Source: Rugosibacter sp.
GTDB lineage: Bacteria > Pseudomonadota > Gammaproteobacteria > Burkholderiales > Rhodocyclaceae
Direction of reading: 5' to 3'
Assembly: GCA_004322535.1 (NCBI GenBank)
Contig: SCUZ01000057.1
Span: 1-55,821 of the forward strand
Length of the DNA stretch: 55,821 nucleotides
Numbering within the stretch: position 1 is the stretch's first letter; each line of letters starts with the position of its first letter. The notes under the pieces are model-generated. The model saw nothing but the letters and a program-made list of their open reading frames with translations, ran no database searches and was not told the origin of the DNA. The position numbers and the translations under genes were made by a program. Positions 9,098-17,444 of the stretch are shown here, in pieces.

Positions 9098-9301
9098 TCA
9101 TTTGGATGCTTTGGGTAAATCAGCATTGCCGCCACGGACAATAATGTCAGCATTACCCGCTTGGGCGAGTGCTGCCTGTCTCTCTTGCTCGGTCAGCCCA
9201 TATCCATCAAAGACAACCTGGGATTCCGAAGTCAATCGATCCAGCAGACCAGGCACCTTTGCAAGATTTTGAATCAGTTGGTGCACTTCGTAGCGAGCCA
9301 T
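9098..9301 (-). CDS. LigA-like small subunit of an extradiol dioxygenase (CarBa-like)
   Basis: A 67-residue protein beginning MARYEVHQLIQNLAKVPG, with the family-typical helix pattern ending in a YGLTEQERQAAL segment, as in LigA/CarBa-type subunits of class II ring-cleavage dioxygenases. Those subunits act only with a catalytic LigB/CarBb partner, which is not found here. The frame opens upstream to 9343, but the ATG at 9301 follows a strong GGAAGGA site. It lies between the carC-like pseudogene and the ferredoxin gene, a different order from the classical car operon. Confidence 0.65.
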   Translation of the reverse strand: MARYEVHQLIQNLAKVPGLLDRLTSESQVVFDGYGLTEQERQAALAQAGNADIIVRGGNADLPKASK

Positions 9302-9376
9302 AACAAATCCTTCCAACGAAAATGATGGAAAACATGCGCACAAGCTTTGTGGCGCATGTTAATGCCAAAAAACCAA

Positions 9377-9898
9377 TTAATGTGACTTGATAAACGAAGT
9401 CACAGCGGCGGAAAAATCCTCCGGGTGTTCTATCATCGTCCAATGGCCGCAATGCGGAACGATGTAACCCCATGGGTTTTCGATCAGTTCGAGAAAACGA
9501 TACGCCATGGCAAGCGGCACCACCAGGCCATCTTTGCCATTGACGACCAGGGTTTTGTGTTTAACGCGCGCAATGTACTCTTCGGAATAAAACAAACCGC
9601 CCTGCTTTCTTACCCAGCCCATGGTGTTGCCATGGGCTTCACGGGTACCCGGTTTGACTGAGTTGCCCCAGCGATAGTCAACCATCTCCTGGGTGATTTC
9701 GAATTTATCGTTAGCCAGCGTTTTGATTAGCTTGATCATGCCTTCCTTGGTGAAATCGTAGTTAAGCACAGGCATCAAGGCAGGGGTTATTTCACCATTC
9801 AAACCGGCGCTGCCCATGAGGATGAGCTTATCGACCAGCTCAGGATATTCGTTAGCCACGCCCAGGGCAGTAGCGCCGGGTTGTCAAAGGGGCGTCAT
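9377..9898 (-). pseudogene. Truncated meta-cleavage hydrolase (carC-like), internal deletion
   Basis: The strong site AAGGAGG and an ATG at 9898 open M-T-P-L followed by TGA at 9886-9884. The same frame then continues as GATALGVANEYPELVDKL and a full C-terminal half of an alpha/beta hydrolase. GATALGVA is what normally follows the catalytic GNSMG elbow, so about 100 codons with the oxyanion region and the nucleophile Ser are missing. The Asp (NGKDG) and His (PHCGHW) of the triad remain. The C-terminal half closely resembles CarC, the 2-hydroxy-6-oxo-6-(2'-aminophenyl)hexa-2,4-dienoate hydrolase. An internal ATG (9859) could give a 160-residue product without a catalytic Ser. Confidence 0.85.
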
Positions 9899-9917
9899 GG
9901 TTCCTCCTTAAAGGAAA

Positions 9918-11075
9918 TCAGGCTTTGACATGTTCCTGGGTTTGCACGCCACGGTTGTGTTTTGAGCAAAGCTTGCGCCAGTCGACAATCGCGCTATCCG
10001 CCTCAAAAAGAATTTCTTTCAACCAGCCTTCATCGTCAGCATAAAACCCCACCATCGCTTCTCTTGCCCAGACATCATCGTCATTAAAACCGTCGAGTGC
10101 CAAGGCACACCATTTGTTATTGAATTCTTCGATATAGGCGCTCTCTTCAGCGTGTGATGCGCAACGTTTACCGATGGTTTGAAAGTAGTAATGGCTGTTT
10201 TCATCCACTGGCACATACCATTCAAACTGCGTCGTCGAAGGATCAGGGAAGGGTTGCACACGCAACACACCCGGCAGCCAGATAGAGATATTGTTGGCAA
10301 CACGGTTATGGCCCATGTTGCCCATGCGTACAGTTTTACCGCCGACCTTTCCTTCAAATACCGGGACAGATGCTTCCGCTAACAAGTCAAACACACCTTT
10401 GGCACCTTGTTCTTCATCGCCTTCAACAATGCGGGTGCGCATTTTTGGATCCCCTTTAGGCATAAAGCCCAGCGGCAGCGCCAGATCGTTGCCCTTGATC
10501 AACACAGAGTCTTTGTGAATGAAAATGTGCGCTGGATCAAAGCCGTTTTCAGCGGCGAGTCGCCAATTCGAGTGGACAATTTTATTCTGGCCACAAATCA
10601 CCATGTCGTCATCAAGAAACGTAGGCGGCACATCGGTGATCAATGCGGGGGGGTCAATATCGCCGAGGAAAATAAAGACGCATCCCTTGGCCTCTTGCAC
10701 CGGATAGGTTTTTAACCGCTGCTTGCCAATCTGCATGCTTTCCGGATTGGTAATGATGTCACTCAGCAAACCGTCTTCCCAGCGGTAGGTCCAACCGTGA
10801 TACCAGCAGCTGATGGTGTCACGGGTATAGGATTCAATTTTCGCCGAGAAAGGCACGCCTCGGTGCAAGCAGCGATCCTTGATGCAAAAAAGTTTGCCAT
10901 TCACGCGATTGATCAGTAAATCTTCGCCCAGCAGCCTGATTTTTTGTGGCTGACCTTCGGCAACATCTTTACCGAAGGCGACTGGATACCAGTGATTGCG
11001 AAAGCCTAATCTGGCATCCACATAACCCGCCCAACCTTTTACTTTTTTCAGAATTTCTTCTTTGACATTTGCCAT
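9918..11075 (-). CDS. Rieske non-haem iron oxygenase, CarAa-like (carbazole 1,9a-dioxygenase type)
   Basis: A 385-residue terminal oxygenase. The Rieske ligands lie in CLHRG and CWYHGW, about residues 68-92, and the mononuclear iron site in ENGFDPAHIFIHKD near 176-189. The start MANVKEEILKKVKGWAGYVD, the length and long stretches throughout follow CarAa of Pseudomonas resinovorans as I recall it, clearly one family though not identical. CarAa alone forms the homotrimeric oxygenase for angular dioxygenation of carbazole, so carbazole, dibenzofuran or a similar heteroaromatic is the likely class of substrate. A GTG at 11078 directly precedes the chosen ATG. Confidence 0.87.
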   Translation of the reverse strand: MANVKEEILKKVKGWAGYVDARLGFRNHWYPVAFGKDVAEGQPQKIRLLGEDLLINRVNGKLFCIKDRCLHRGVPFSAKIESYTRDTISCWYHGWTYRWEDGLLSDIITNPESMQIGKQRLKTYPVQEAKGCVFIFLGDIDPPALITDVPPTFLDDDMVICGQNKIVHSNWRLAAENGFDPAHIFIHKDSVLIKGNDLALPLGFMPKGDPKMRTRIVEGDEEQGAKGVFDLLAEASVPVFEGKVGGKTVRMGNMGHNRVANNISIWLPGVLRVQPFPDPSTTQFEWYVPVDENSHYYFQTIGKRCASHAEESAYIEEFNNKWCALALDGFNDDDVWAREAMVGFYADDEGWLKEILFEADSAIVDWRKLCSKHNRGVQTQEHVKA

Positions 11076-11120
11076 CACCTGTTATTCCTTAAAGTGAAAA
11101 TTGAAACTGACTGCACTGAC

Positions 11121-11603
11121 TTAAACCGGAATCGCCATCAAGGTAGGAACACGCAAGGTGTCATAAATCGCGCGCTTTGAGCGATAGCGCCAACCCTCCG
11201 CAGTATTGATCACCTGGTCTTCATACCGTCCCGCCTGATAGATGATGGAATCCCCTTCTTGATTCGTGCGAATGACGACATAGTTCGCGCTCATCTTGAC
11301 CATCCCTTGGTCTGCCGGAGTGATGATCAAGCCTGATACCAGGTGCCGATAGGTCTGCGGCTCGTACAGATTGGCCTCGCGGGTGGACAGAATGCGGTCA
11401 CGCATCATGCCTTGGTTGTTGCAATAAATGATTCCCATGGGCAAACCGGCATCGGCATTTTCCTTGGGTACGATTTCATAATGGCCATCGGCGGTAAATA
11501 GCTCAGGCCAGGCTTCCAGCTGGTCGTTATCCAGCACGCTGATATAGCGCTCCTGCAAACTGTAGAGTTCGAACCAGAGCAACATTTGATCAAGTGGAGT
11601 CAT
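11121..11603 (-). CDS. Aromatic-ring-hydroxylating dioxygenase, small (beta) subunit
   Basis: A 160-residue protein of the NTF2/SnoaL-like fold used by beta subunits of ring-hydroxylating dioxygenases. Typical segments are EAWPELFTADGHYEIVP, GIIYCNNQGMMRDRI, a STREANLYEP stretch and YRHLVSG, close to terephthalate- and anthranilate-type beta subunits. It has a structural role in the alpha3beta3 complex with the preceding gene, which ends only 10 bases upstream. Confidence 0.85.
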   Translation of the reverse strand: MTPLDQMLLWFELYSLQERYISVLDNDQLEAWPELFTADGHYEIVPKENADAGLPMGIIYCNNQGMMRDRILSTREANLYEPQTYRHLVSGLIITPADQGMVKMSANYVVIRTNQEGDSIIYQAGRYEDQVINTAEGWRYRSKRAIYDTLRVPTLMAIPV

Positions 11604-11613
11604 AAGGATTCCT

Positions 11614-12879
11614 TCACAGTGCCATCAGGGCCTGGTAACCGGTCCAGAAGCGACGGATCAGGCTCTCGGTAATCAGCGTGTCTTGCTGGTCGGGTTGGCT
11701 CAGCCCCATGTCAAGTACCGAGCTGCTTTTGCCTTCGCGCAAGCTGCCGCGCTGTACCAGCTCGGTGGCATAGCCATCTTCCATGGAAATATATCCCGCA
11801 GGCCCGACCAGGTTGGCTTGCTTGATGCGCAGCTCGCGCAATTCAGGTGTGTCGTCAGCATAGCCAAAAAAGTGGAACACCAGTTCAAACTGGTCCGGCG
11901 CCTTGGGCAGCAACTGGCGCGCTACCAGCGAATTGTGAATCTGCTGCAACACCAATTGCGGAAAAATCGACTGAATATGATTGGTGGTGGCTTCTTCGTA
12001 TTCATGCACATAACCAAGAACCGACTCGTCTTCGAGATGAAAGCCCTCGTTCATGGAGCGAATATCCTGCGCCGTGTATGCAGCACTTGAATTATCGTCT
12101 TCAATACGCGTGGCCGTGATGATGCTGTGCAAACCATGCCCTGCATCCGGTAACGAGCGCGCTTTCATGCCCACCCGCAGGATGTTGAAGGTGGTGTGAA
12201 ACAAGTGCAGCAAGCTGGCGTGATAGGGATCTTTGACGTTTTCGAAATACAGTTTCCAGTTCGCGTTCACAAACTGCCGGGTGCACCCAAGATAGACAAT
12301 CGGTTTGTGCATGATGCGATCAATCCATGGCCGCATTTCGTTGCCGATATAGTCTGGCAAAGCAGCTACGGTGTCACTGAAGCTGGCAAAGATCAGCCCG
12401 CCATAGCTATCCACCCGCAGCTTTTGCAGGCCATGCGCTTTCATGTCGAAATCAGGCGGCATACCGGCCATTTGCTTTTGCCCGCGCCGGAAAGGAATAC
12501 CGGTCAAGTTGCCACGGCTATCGAAATTCCACTGATGGTAAAGGCAGGCATGGGATGTGGCATTGCCGCGAGGAAGCGTACATAGTTTTGCCCCACGATG
12601 GGCGCAACGGTTGACCCAGGCGGCGAGGCTACCGTCGGGGGTACGGGTGACCACCACCGGCGTGTCGCCCACGTAAGTACTTTTGAAATCGCCCGGTTGA
12701 GATATTTCAACGTCCAGCGCGACGAAGTTCCACGTCGGGCCGCGATAAATGCGCTCTTGTTCGCGCTCGTAGATGGCGGGCGAACTGAATACTTCATAAG
12801 GAACGCGCGAGCCATCGCTTCGCGGAAACTGAATGGCTAACGGCGGCAACTCCGCCTGATGAAGATCGTGGTGTCCCAT
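11614..12879 (-). CDS. Aromatic-ring-hydroxylating dioxygenase, large (alpha) subunit
   Basis: A 421-residue Rieske oxygenase subunit. The cluster ligands lie in CAHRGAKLC and CLYHQW, and the catalytic iron site in NVKDPYHASLLHLFH. It groups by eye with benzoate/anthranilate/salicylate-type alpha subunits. Beside a CarAa-like enzyme, whose pathway yields anthranilate, an anthranilate dioxygenase giving catechol is an attractive guess but is not shown by the sequence. The frame is open to 12957; I chose the ATG at 12879 because GGAGAAGG lies 6 bases before it. It is divergent from the AraC-type regulator. Confidence 0.87.
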   Translation of the reverse strand: MGHHDLHQAELPPLAIQFPRSDGSRVPYEVFSSPAIYEREQERIYRGPTWNFVALDVEISQPGDFKSTYVGDTPVVVTRTPDGSLAAWVNRCAHRGAKLCTLPRGNATSHACLYHQWNFDSRGNLTGIPFRRGQKQMAGMPPDFDMKAHGLQKLRVDSYGGLIFASFSDTVAALPDYIGNEMRPWIDRIMHKPIVYLGCTRQFVNANWKLYFENVKDPYHASLLHLFHTTFNILRVGMKARSLPDAGHGLHSIITATRIEDDNSSAAYTAQDIRSMNEGFHLEDESVLGYVHEYEEATTNHIQSIFPQLVLQQIHNSLVARQLLPKAPDQFELVFHFFGYADDTPELRELRIKQANLVGPAGYISMEDGYATELVQRGSLREGKSSSVLDMGLSQPDQQDTLITESLIRRFWTGYQALMAL

Positions 12880-12950
12880 GGTACCTTCTCCTTTCCATTG
12901 TCCACAGCATCGAGGGTATTGCTTAGCCTCTGCTGCATATCCGTCAGCCC

Positions 12951-14234
12951 ATGCCAAAACAAACTTTGCGAGGCAGGGCCAACCTCCTGATGCCTTTGGG
13001 GATTAATGCTTCTGTTCTTATGAAGAACATTATGATGGAATCAGGCACAGCACGGTATCCGAAATCGGAAAAAAACACCTTGGATAGCAAGCCTTCCCAA
13101 CTGGTTTATCATGCACTCATGGTTACCGTTACCTACCCCTTCACAGATTTATCCCGCGGCCGACGGTCATCGCTAAAACCTGCCGGATCCAGCCTTGTCA
13201 GAAGCCGCTTAACGCAACCCACGTCACCAGAGAATGAAGGAGCATCCCCTTTTCTCTATGAGCAAAAAACGACCTGTGATGCCGATGAACACGCCAACGC
13301 CATGTTTGGATGGAATCAGGCTTGTGACCAGATGACGCCTGGCGCTTTTACTGGCAAGGTCGTTGAGATGTGGATTGAAGAAATGCAAATCTTTCGGGCG
13401 ACAGCCAATCGCGCAGTGTGTCAGAGCGGACACTTCTGGAAGAACTATCGCGTGATCGGCGTACCTCTGGAGATGAGCAGTACAGGTCTGCTTTCCAGGC
13501 AGGCAATCACACTTGATTCGCTCTTCACCTTTCAGAGCGAGACAGGGTTTTCTTTATCCACACCTGAAGAATTTGATGCCATCGCCATTGCCATTCCAGA
13601 TTCCCTGCTAGAAAATTTAATGGTCGAGCGCGATTTAGGCAACTTCCGACGACTCATGGCGAATACACCCAATGCGCTCAACGTCCTGCGTCCTGATCCG
13701 GATAAACTCGTCGAACTTCGTCATTATCTGGCCTCCATCCTTGATCCTCGCGATGACCACCAGATATTGCGGCACAATCCGCAGAAGCAACAAGCCATCC
13801 GTTCAATGACCCTGGAACATCTCCTGGAAACACTGCGCTCAGCGCAACCTGCGCCGATGCGTACACGCTCGTTCAAGGCGCACAGCCATTTGGTCAATGA
13901 GGCGATCGAACTTGTGCTCAGCGACCCCAGTGCACCACCGACGATCAAGGCACTCTGCGATCGACTCAAGGTCAGCCAACGCATGCTGCACTATAGTTTC
14001 CTGGACACCGTTGGCGTGGCGCCGCTCCAATACTTGCGCAACCGTCGTCTTAACGGCGTGCGTCGGGACCTGAACCGCACACCATCGCAGGCGATAAAAA
14101 TCCATGAGACTGCGGCACGTTGGGGTTTCACCCATTTGCCACGCTTTGCAGCCGAATACCGGGCCTTGTTCGACGAGTTACCTTCCTCGTCGCTGAAAAA
14201 ACAGTCACCTTCCATCCACGGCAGCTTATCCTGA
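12951..14234 (+). CDS. AraC-family transcriptional regulator
   Basis: The C-terminal third (about residues 300-410) holds two helix-turn-helix units (TIKALCDRLKVSQRMLHYSF and the later ETAARWGFTHLPRFAAEYRALF), the AraC DNA-binding domain. The N-terminal sensor part contains a CDADEHANAMFGWNQACDQM stretch followed by TPGAFTGKV, as in AraC regulators of aromatic and ethanolamine pathways. It is divergent from the dioxygenase operon and is its likely activator. The start is uncertain: no good ribosome site precedes the ATG at 12951, and in-frame ATGs at 13020 and 13119 are alternatives that would leave a longer promoter region. Confidence 0.85.
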   Translation: MPKQTLRGRANLLMPLGINASVLMKNIMMESGTARYPKSEKNTLDSKPSQLVYHALMVTVTYPFTDLSRGRRSSLKPAGSSLVRSRLTQPTSPENEGASPFLYEQKTTCDADEHANAMFGWNQACDQMTPGAFTGKVVEMWIEEMQIFRATANRAVCQSGHFWKNYRVIGVPLEMSSTGLLSRQAITLDSLFTFQSETGFSLSTPEEFDAIAIAIPDSLLENLMVERDLGNFRRLMANTPNALNVLRPDPDKLVELRHYLASILDPRDDHQILRHNPQKQQAIRSMTLEHLLETLRSAQPAPMRTRSFKAHSHLVNEAIELVLSDPSAPPTIKALCDRLKVSQRMLHYSFLDTVGVAPLQYLRNRRLNGVRRDLNRTPSQAIKIHETAARWGFTHLPRFAAEYRALFDELPSSSLKKQSPSIHGSLS

Positions 14235-14284
14235 CACATCACACGCGAGAAAAGGCACGCAAACAGGTAAAATCGCGGCTCTTG

Positions 14285-14309
14285 CGCCGTATCACCAGCG
14301 CCGACTTTT
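14285..14309 (+). repeat. Dispersed 25-bp repeat, copy C (reference copy)
   Basis: This copy, with core TCACCAGCGCCGACTTTT, is used as the reference. It ends one base before the GGAG ribosome binding site of thrH, so it lies in the thrH leader. Confidence 0.7.
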
Positions 14310-14321
14310 TGGAGAATTTGC

Positions 14322-14942
14322 GTGCAACTTGTCTGTCTCGACCTCGAAGGGGTTTTGATACCTGAAATCTGGATCGAATTCGCCCAGCGCACCGGCATTC
14401 GCGAACTACGTCGCACCACGCGCGATGAGCCTGATTACGACAAGCTGATGGCCTATCGGTTGAACTTGCTCAAAACCCACCAGCTGGGGCTGCCGGATAT
14501 TCAAAAAGTGATTGCTGACATGGGGCCGATGACAGGTGCAAAAGATTTTCTCGATGCCTTGCGGCGTGACTTTCAAGTCGTCATCCTGTCTGACACCTTT
14601 TACGAATTCGCCATGCCGCTCATGGGGCAACTGGGTATGCCTACCTTGTTCTGCCACAAGCTGGAAACCGATGCCACGGGGTTTCTGGTGAATTACCATC
14701 TACGCATGCCGAACCAGAAAAAAGAAGCCGTGCAACGCTTTAAGGAACTGCGCTTTCAAGTGATTGCCGCAGGCGACTCATACAATGACACCGCGATGCT
14801 GATGGAAGCCCACGCCGGCATTTTGTTTCATCCACCACAAAATGTGATCGATGAATTTCCGCAATTTCCGGTCGCCATGAACTATGCCGCCTTGCGGGCT
14901 GAAATTGATTCGGCTGCAACCAGAATTGCTTCGCTCACCTGA
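14322..14942 (+). CDS. thrH: ThrH-type phosphatase (phosphoserine phosphatase/homoserine phosphotransferase)
   Basis: A 206-residue HAD-superfamily enzyme. The nucleophile motif is CLDLEGVL at residues 5-12, then VILSDTFYEF (motif II) and AAGDSYNDTAML (motif III). The DLEG variant and the length are those of ThrH, which removes phosphate from phosphoserine and can pass it to homoserine. The start is GTG, placed 7 bases after GGAG. Its stop overlaps the purU start (TGATG), so the two form a coupled pair. Confidence 0.9.
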   Translation: MQLVCLDLEGVLIPEIWIEFAQRTGIRELRRTTRDEPDYDKLMAYRLNLLKTHQLGLPDIQKVIADMGPMTGAKDFLDALRRDFQVVILSDTFYEFAMPLMGQLGMPTLFCHKLETDATGFLVNYHLRMPNQKKEAVQRFKELRFQVIAAGDSYNDTAMLMEAHAGILFHPPQNVIDEFPQFPVAMNYAALRAEIDSAATRIASLT

Positions 14943-15802
14943 TGCACAGCCAGCGCTTTTACACGCTCAGCGCCTCATGCCCGGACCAGGTCGGCATCAT
15001 CGCCCGCGTTACTGGTTTTATTGCTGAACACCAAGGCTGGATTCTTGAATCCAGCTTTCATGCCGATGCGATTGATGGCCGTTATTTCATTCGCATTGAA
15101 GTCAAAGCCGACTCGCTCCCTTTTCCACTCGACGCATTTCGCCAGCGCTTCAGCCCGATCGCGACTGATCTGCGCATGGACTGGCGCATCAACGATTCTG
15201 CCGTCAAAAAGCGCGTAGTGATCATGGTCAGCAAACAAGAACACTGCTTGTACGATCTGCTCGCCCGCTGGCAAGCGAATGAATTAAATATCGATATTGC
15301 TTGTGTGATTTCAAACCACGACACCTTCAAAGGCTTCGTTGAATGGCATGGCATTCCTTTTCATCATGTGCCGGTCACGCCAGACAATAAAGCCGCGGCG
15401 TATGCCGAAGTGCATCGCTTGTTTGAAGCAGCCCAAGGCGACACCATGGTGCTCGCACGCTACATGCAGATTTTGTCGCCCAAACTCTGCGCTGCTTATG
15501 CCGGACGCATCATCAATATCCACCACAGTTTTTTGCCTTCCTTCGTTGGCGCCAAGCCTTACCATCAAGCCTATACGCGCGGCGTGAAACTCATTGGCGC
15601 CACCTGCCACTACGTCACCGAAGCGCTGGATCAAGGGCCGATCATTGAGCAGGATGTCATCCGCATCGACCATTCTGATTCCGTTGAAGACATGGTGCGC
15701 TATGGCAAGGACATCGAAAAAACCGTGCTCGCGCGCGGCCTGCGCTATCACCTGGAAGATCGCGTGCTGGTGCATGGCAACAAGACGGTAGTTTTTCGCT
15801 AA
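14942..15802 (+). CDS. purU: Formyltetrahydrofolate deformylase
   Basis: A 286-residue enzyme that hydrolyses 10-formyl-THF to formate and THF, feeding PurT and balancing one-carbon pools. An ACT domain (residues 1-80, from SCPDQVGIIARVTGFI) is followed by a formyltransferase fold with SNHDTF, INIHHSFLPSF and the catalytic region EALDQGPIIEQD. It overlaps thrH by one base. A GTTGTCCTTGGC/GCCAAGGCAAC hairpin follows the stop directly. Confidence 0.95.
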   Translation: MHSQRFYTLSASCPDQVGIIARVTGFIAEHQGWILESSFHADAIDGRYFIRIEVKADSLPFPLDAFRQRFSPIATDLRMDWRINDSAVKKRVVIMVSKQEHCLYDLLARWQANELNIDIACVISNHDTFKGFVEWHGIPFHHVPVTPDNKAAAYAEVHRLFEAAQGDTMVLARYMQILSPKLCAAYAGRIINIHHSFLPSFVGAKPYHQAYTRGVKLIGATCHYVTEALDQGPIIEQDVIRIDHSDSVEDMVRYGKDIEKTVLARGLRYHLEDRVLVHGNKTVVFR

Positions 15803-15830
15803 GTTGTCCTTGGCTTTTTGCCAAGGCAAC
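15803..15830 (+). terminator. Hairpin after purU
   Basis: CCTTGGC-TTTTT-GCCAAGG with outer GTTG/CAAC forms a stable stem-loop one base after the purU stop. No T tract follows, so it may be an mRNA 3'-end stabiliser rather than an intrinsic terminator. Confidence 0.4.
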
Positions 15831-15849
15831 AGGCAGCTCCACATTCTCT

Positions 15850-15970
15850 CAATTCTTTTTTGACCACGGCAGGGCGCTCGCACACGTCCTTCTACAGCCC
15901 AAAACGATCAGGCACTGTGGCCACAGCGGTAGCTAATAAATCCGCGCTGCAAATTTCCTGCGGGCACAGT
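15850..15970 (-). pseudogene. 3'-end remnant of a third Crp/Fnr-family gene
   Basis: This stretch aligns along its length with the 3' end of the crp-type gene at 17749. Shared blocks are AATTCTTTTTTGACCACGGC, CGGTAGCT and CGCTGCAA with TTTCCTGCGG. Read on the - strand it gives AGNLQR-GFISYR-GH, then a frameshift and stop, and finally VVKKEL. Small deletions break the frame. It is a fragment left by duplication and decay of the regulator, beside the crystallin-like gene. Confidence 0.82.
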
Positions 15971-15980
15971 GATACCGATA

Positions 15981-16787
15981 TCACTCCCGTGGTTCACCCT
16001 GATCGTTAACGGTAACGGTAGGCCCCGGTGGCGCAGTCATCTGTATGCGATGCTCCTGGCCACGGAAGTTGTAGGTGACATCCCAGAACTCCGGCTTTGC
16101 CTGGCTGGGGACACTGTTGCAATGCTGGACATCTCTCGTTGTTGCTGCTTGTCCGTTGGTGCGACCGACATTGGCACCCACCGCAGCGCCGGCGACTGCG
16201 CCGCCCACTGTCGCGACATCCTTGCCACGCCCGCCGCCAACCTGGTGACCCAGAATACCGCCAATCAACGCCCCGGCAATCGCGCCGGGAACATTGGCTT
16301 TGCTGCGCTCCTCTGCCACCTGCTCTCGCTCGACCCAGCAACGCTGCTCAGGTGGCCCAACGACTGCGCGCACCGAAGTGACATCGGCTTCGTACAACCG
16401 CTCGTTGCTGCGCCGATGGTAGTTGTTATCAACAGGAGTGGGTGCATAACGATTACTATCAATATTTGCATCCCTGCTGACGGTACGCACTGATGAAATG
16501 CGGTTGTTCAATCCCATCGCGTTCAATGACGGATAATTGCCTTCGCGCAACACAACACAGCGGCCACTAAACCGTGCATCCTCGCAAACCTCCCAACGGT
16601 TACCGATAACCACGACTGACGAAGCGCGATCATTGAAGCCATAGCGCTCGAAGTTGCTGATCCGTTTCTCCGTGGTGAAAGACTCGCCGGAAAAACCTTC
16701 ACGCTCATAAAAGGTAACCTGTGCGACGGCTTGTGTGGCGATCGCCATACCCGCCACTGTCAGGACATTTCTCAATAAATTATTCAT
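15981..16787 (-). CDS. Exported beta/gamma-crystallin-like protein with a glycine zipper
   Basis: A 268-residue protein. A signal peptide (about 1-22, ending AVAQ) precedes two crystallin-like repeats (about 24-105): VTFYEREGFSGESFTTEK, later RASSVVVIGNRWEVCEDARF and GRCVVLREGNYPSL. A central linker is followed by a glycine-zipper membrane segment (about 165-215; AIAGALIGGILGHQVGGGRG). The C-terminus is FWDVTYNFRGQEHRIQMTAPPG, a pattern known from SlyB-like proteins. It probably sits in the outer membrane with the crystallin part binding Ca2+ or other envelope components. It may be co-transcribed with the two upstream genes on the - strand. Confidence 0.75.
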   Translation of the reverse strand: MNNLLRNVLTVAGMAIATQAVAQVTFYEREGFSGESFTTEKRISNFERYGFNDRASSVVVIGNRWEVCEDARFSGRCVVLREGNYPSLNAMGLNNRISSVRTVSRDANIDSNRYAPTPVDNNYHRRSNERLYEADVTSVRAVVGPPEQRCWVEREQVAEERSKANVPGAIAGALIGGILGHQVGGGRGKDVATVGGAVAGAAVGANVGRTNGQAATTRDVQHCNSVPSQAKPEFWDVTYNFRGQEHRIQMTAPPGPTVTVNDQGEPRE

Positions 16788-16877
16788 TTTTTCACCTATA
16801 AAAATAGCGCGCAGTCAAAACCAAACCAGAGGCTGAAAATGTCGCATGAGTGCTCATCACAGCACAAGTACAACCCA

Positions 16878-17036
16878 TTACAAGCGTCCGATCAACAGCA
16901 ATACAATGAGGATGATTACCACCAAGCCCAAACCACCGCTGGGGCCGTAACCCCAATTCCGGCTGTGCGGCCAGGCTGGAACAACACCGATCAGCATCAA
17001 GATCAGCAAGATTAAAATGATGGTTCCCAAGCTCAT
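16878..17036 (-). CDS. DUF3309-type small membrane protein (52 aa)
   Basis: The frame begins MSLGTIILILLILMLIGVVP, continues with WPHSRNWGYGPSGG and ends in a second hydrophobic segment LVVIILIVLLLIG. This two-helix hairpin with a W/G/P-rich loop is the DUF3309 pattern, found mainly near stress genes; the function is unknown. It lies 31 bases downstream of the collagen-like lipoprotein gene, so it probably shares that promoter and its palindromic operator. Confidence 0.75.
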   Translation of the reverse strand: MSLGTIILILLILMLIGVVPAWPHSRNWGYGPSGGLGLVVIILIVLLLIGRL

Positions 17037-17067
17037 GATTTTCTACCCCGCTTTGTAAGTGAATTGA

Positions 17068-17340
17068 TCATTTTTCTGGCACCGCAGGTGCCACGATTAC
17101 CGTGGTGCTGTTGCCTGATTTTCCGCTAGCACCGGTGTCGCCCGTAGAACCTGTTGCCCCGGTATAGCCCGTTGCACCCGTATTGCCGGTGGATCCGGTC
17201 GCTCCTGAGGCACCAGTGGGGCCTGCAGGTCCCGGGACAGGAACATTAACCACTGTCGCAGGCGTCACGACTGTCGGTCTATCGCAAGCGCTTAGTGCCA
17301 ACGCCATTAATGCTGCCGAAAAAAAGATTGAATACTTCAT
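17068..17340 (-). CDS. Collagen-like lipoprotein
   Basis: A 90-residue lipoprotein. MKYSIFFSAALMALALSAC is a signal peptide with lipobox LSAC. After a short linker come about 12 Gly-X-Y triplets (GPAGPTGASGATGSTG and onward to GASGKSG), then VIVAPAVPEK. Short collagen-like stalks can trimerise on the cell surface. The ATG at 17340 follows GGGAGG; the longer open frame to 17460 is not needed. Its operator is centred at 17453.5, and the predicted start of transcription near 17412 gives a 72-base leader. A frameshifted paralogue lies at 21304. Confidence 0.8.
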   Translation of the reverse strand: MKYSIFFSAALMALALSACDRPTVVTPATVVNVPVPGPAGPTGASGATGSTGNTGATGYTGATGSTGDTGASGKSGNSTTVIVAPAVPEK

Positions 17341-17444
17341 GACAATTTCCTCCCGATTGTTGAATGGAGCCGTACATCTGAAATGAAATGTCTTGCGGCC
17401 ATGTGGAATTACAATCCCAAAGTACTCATTATTCGATTGGAGTT

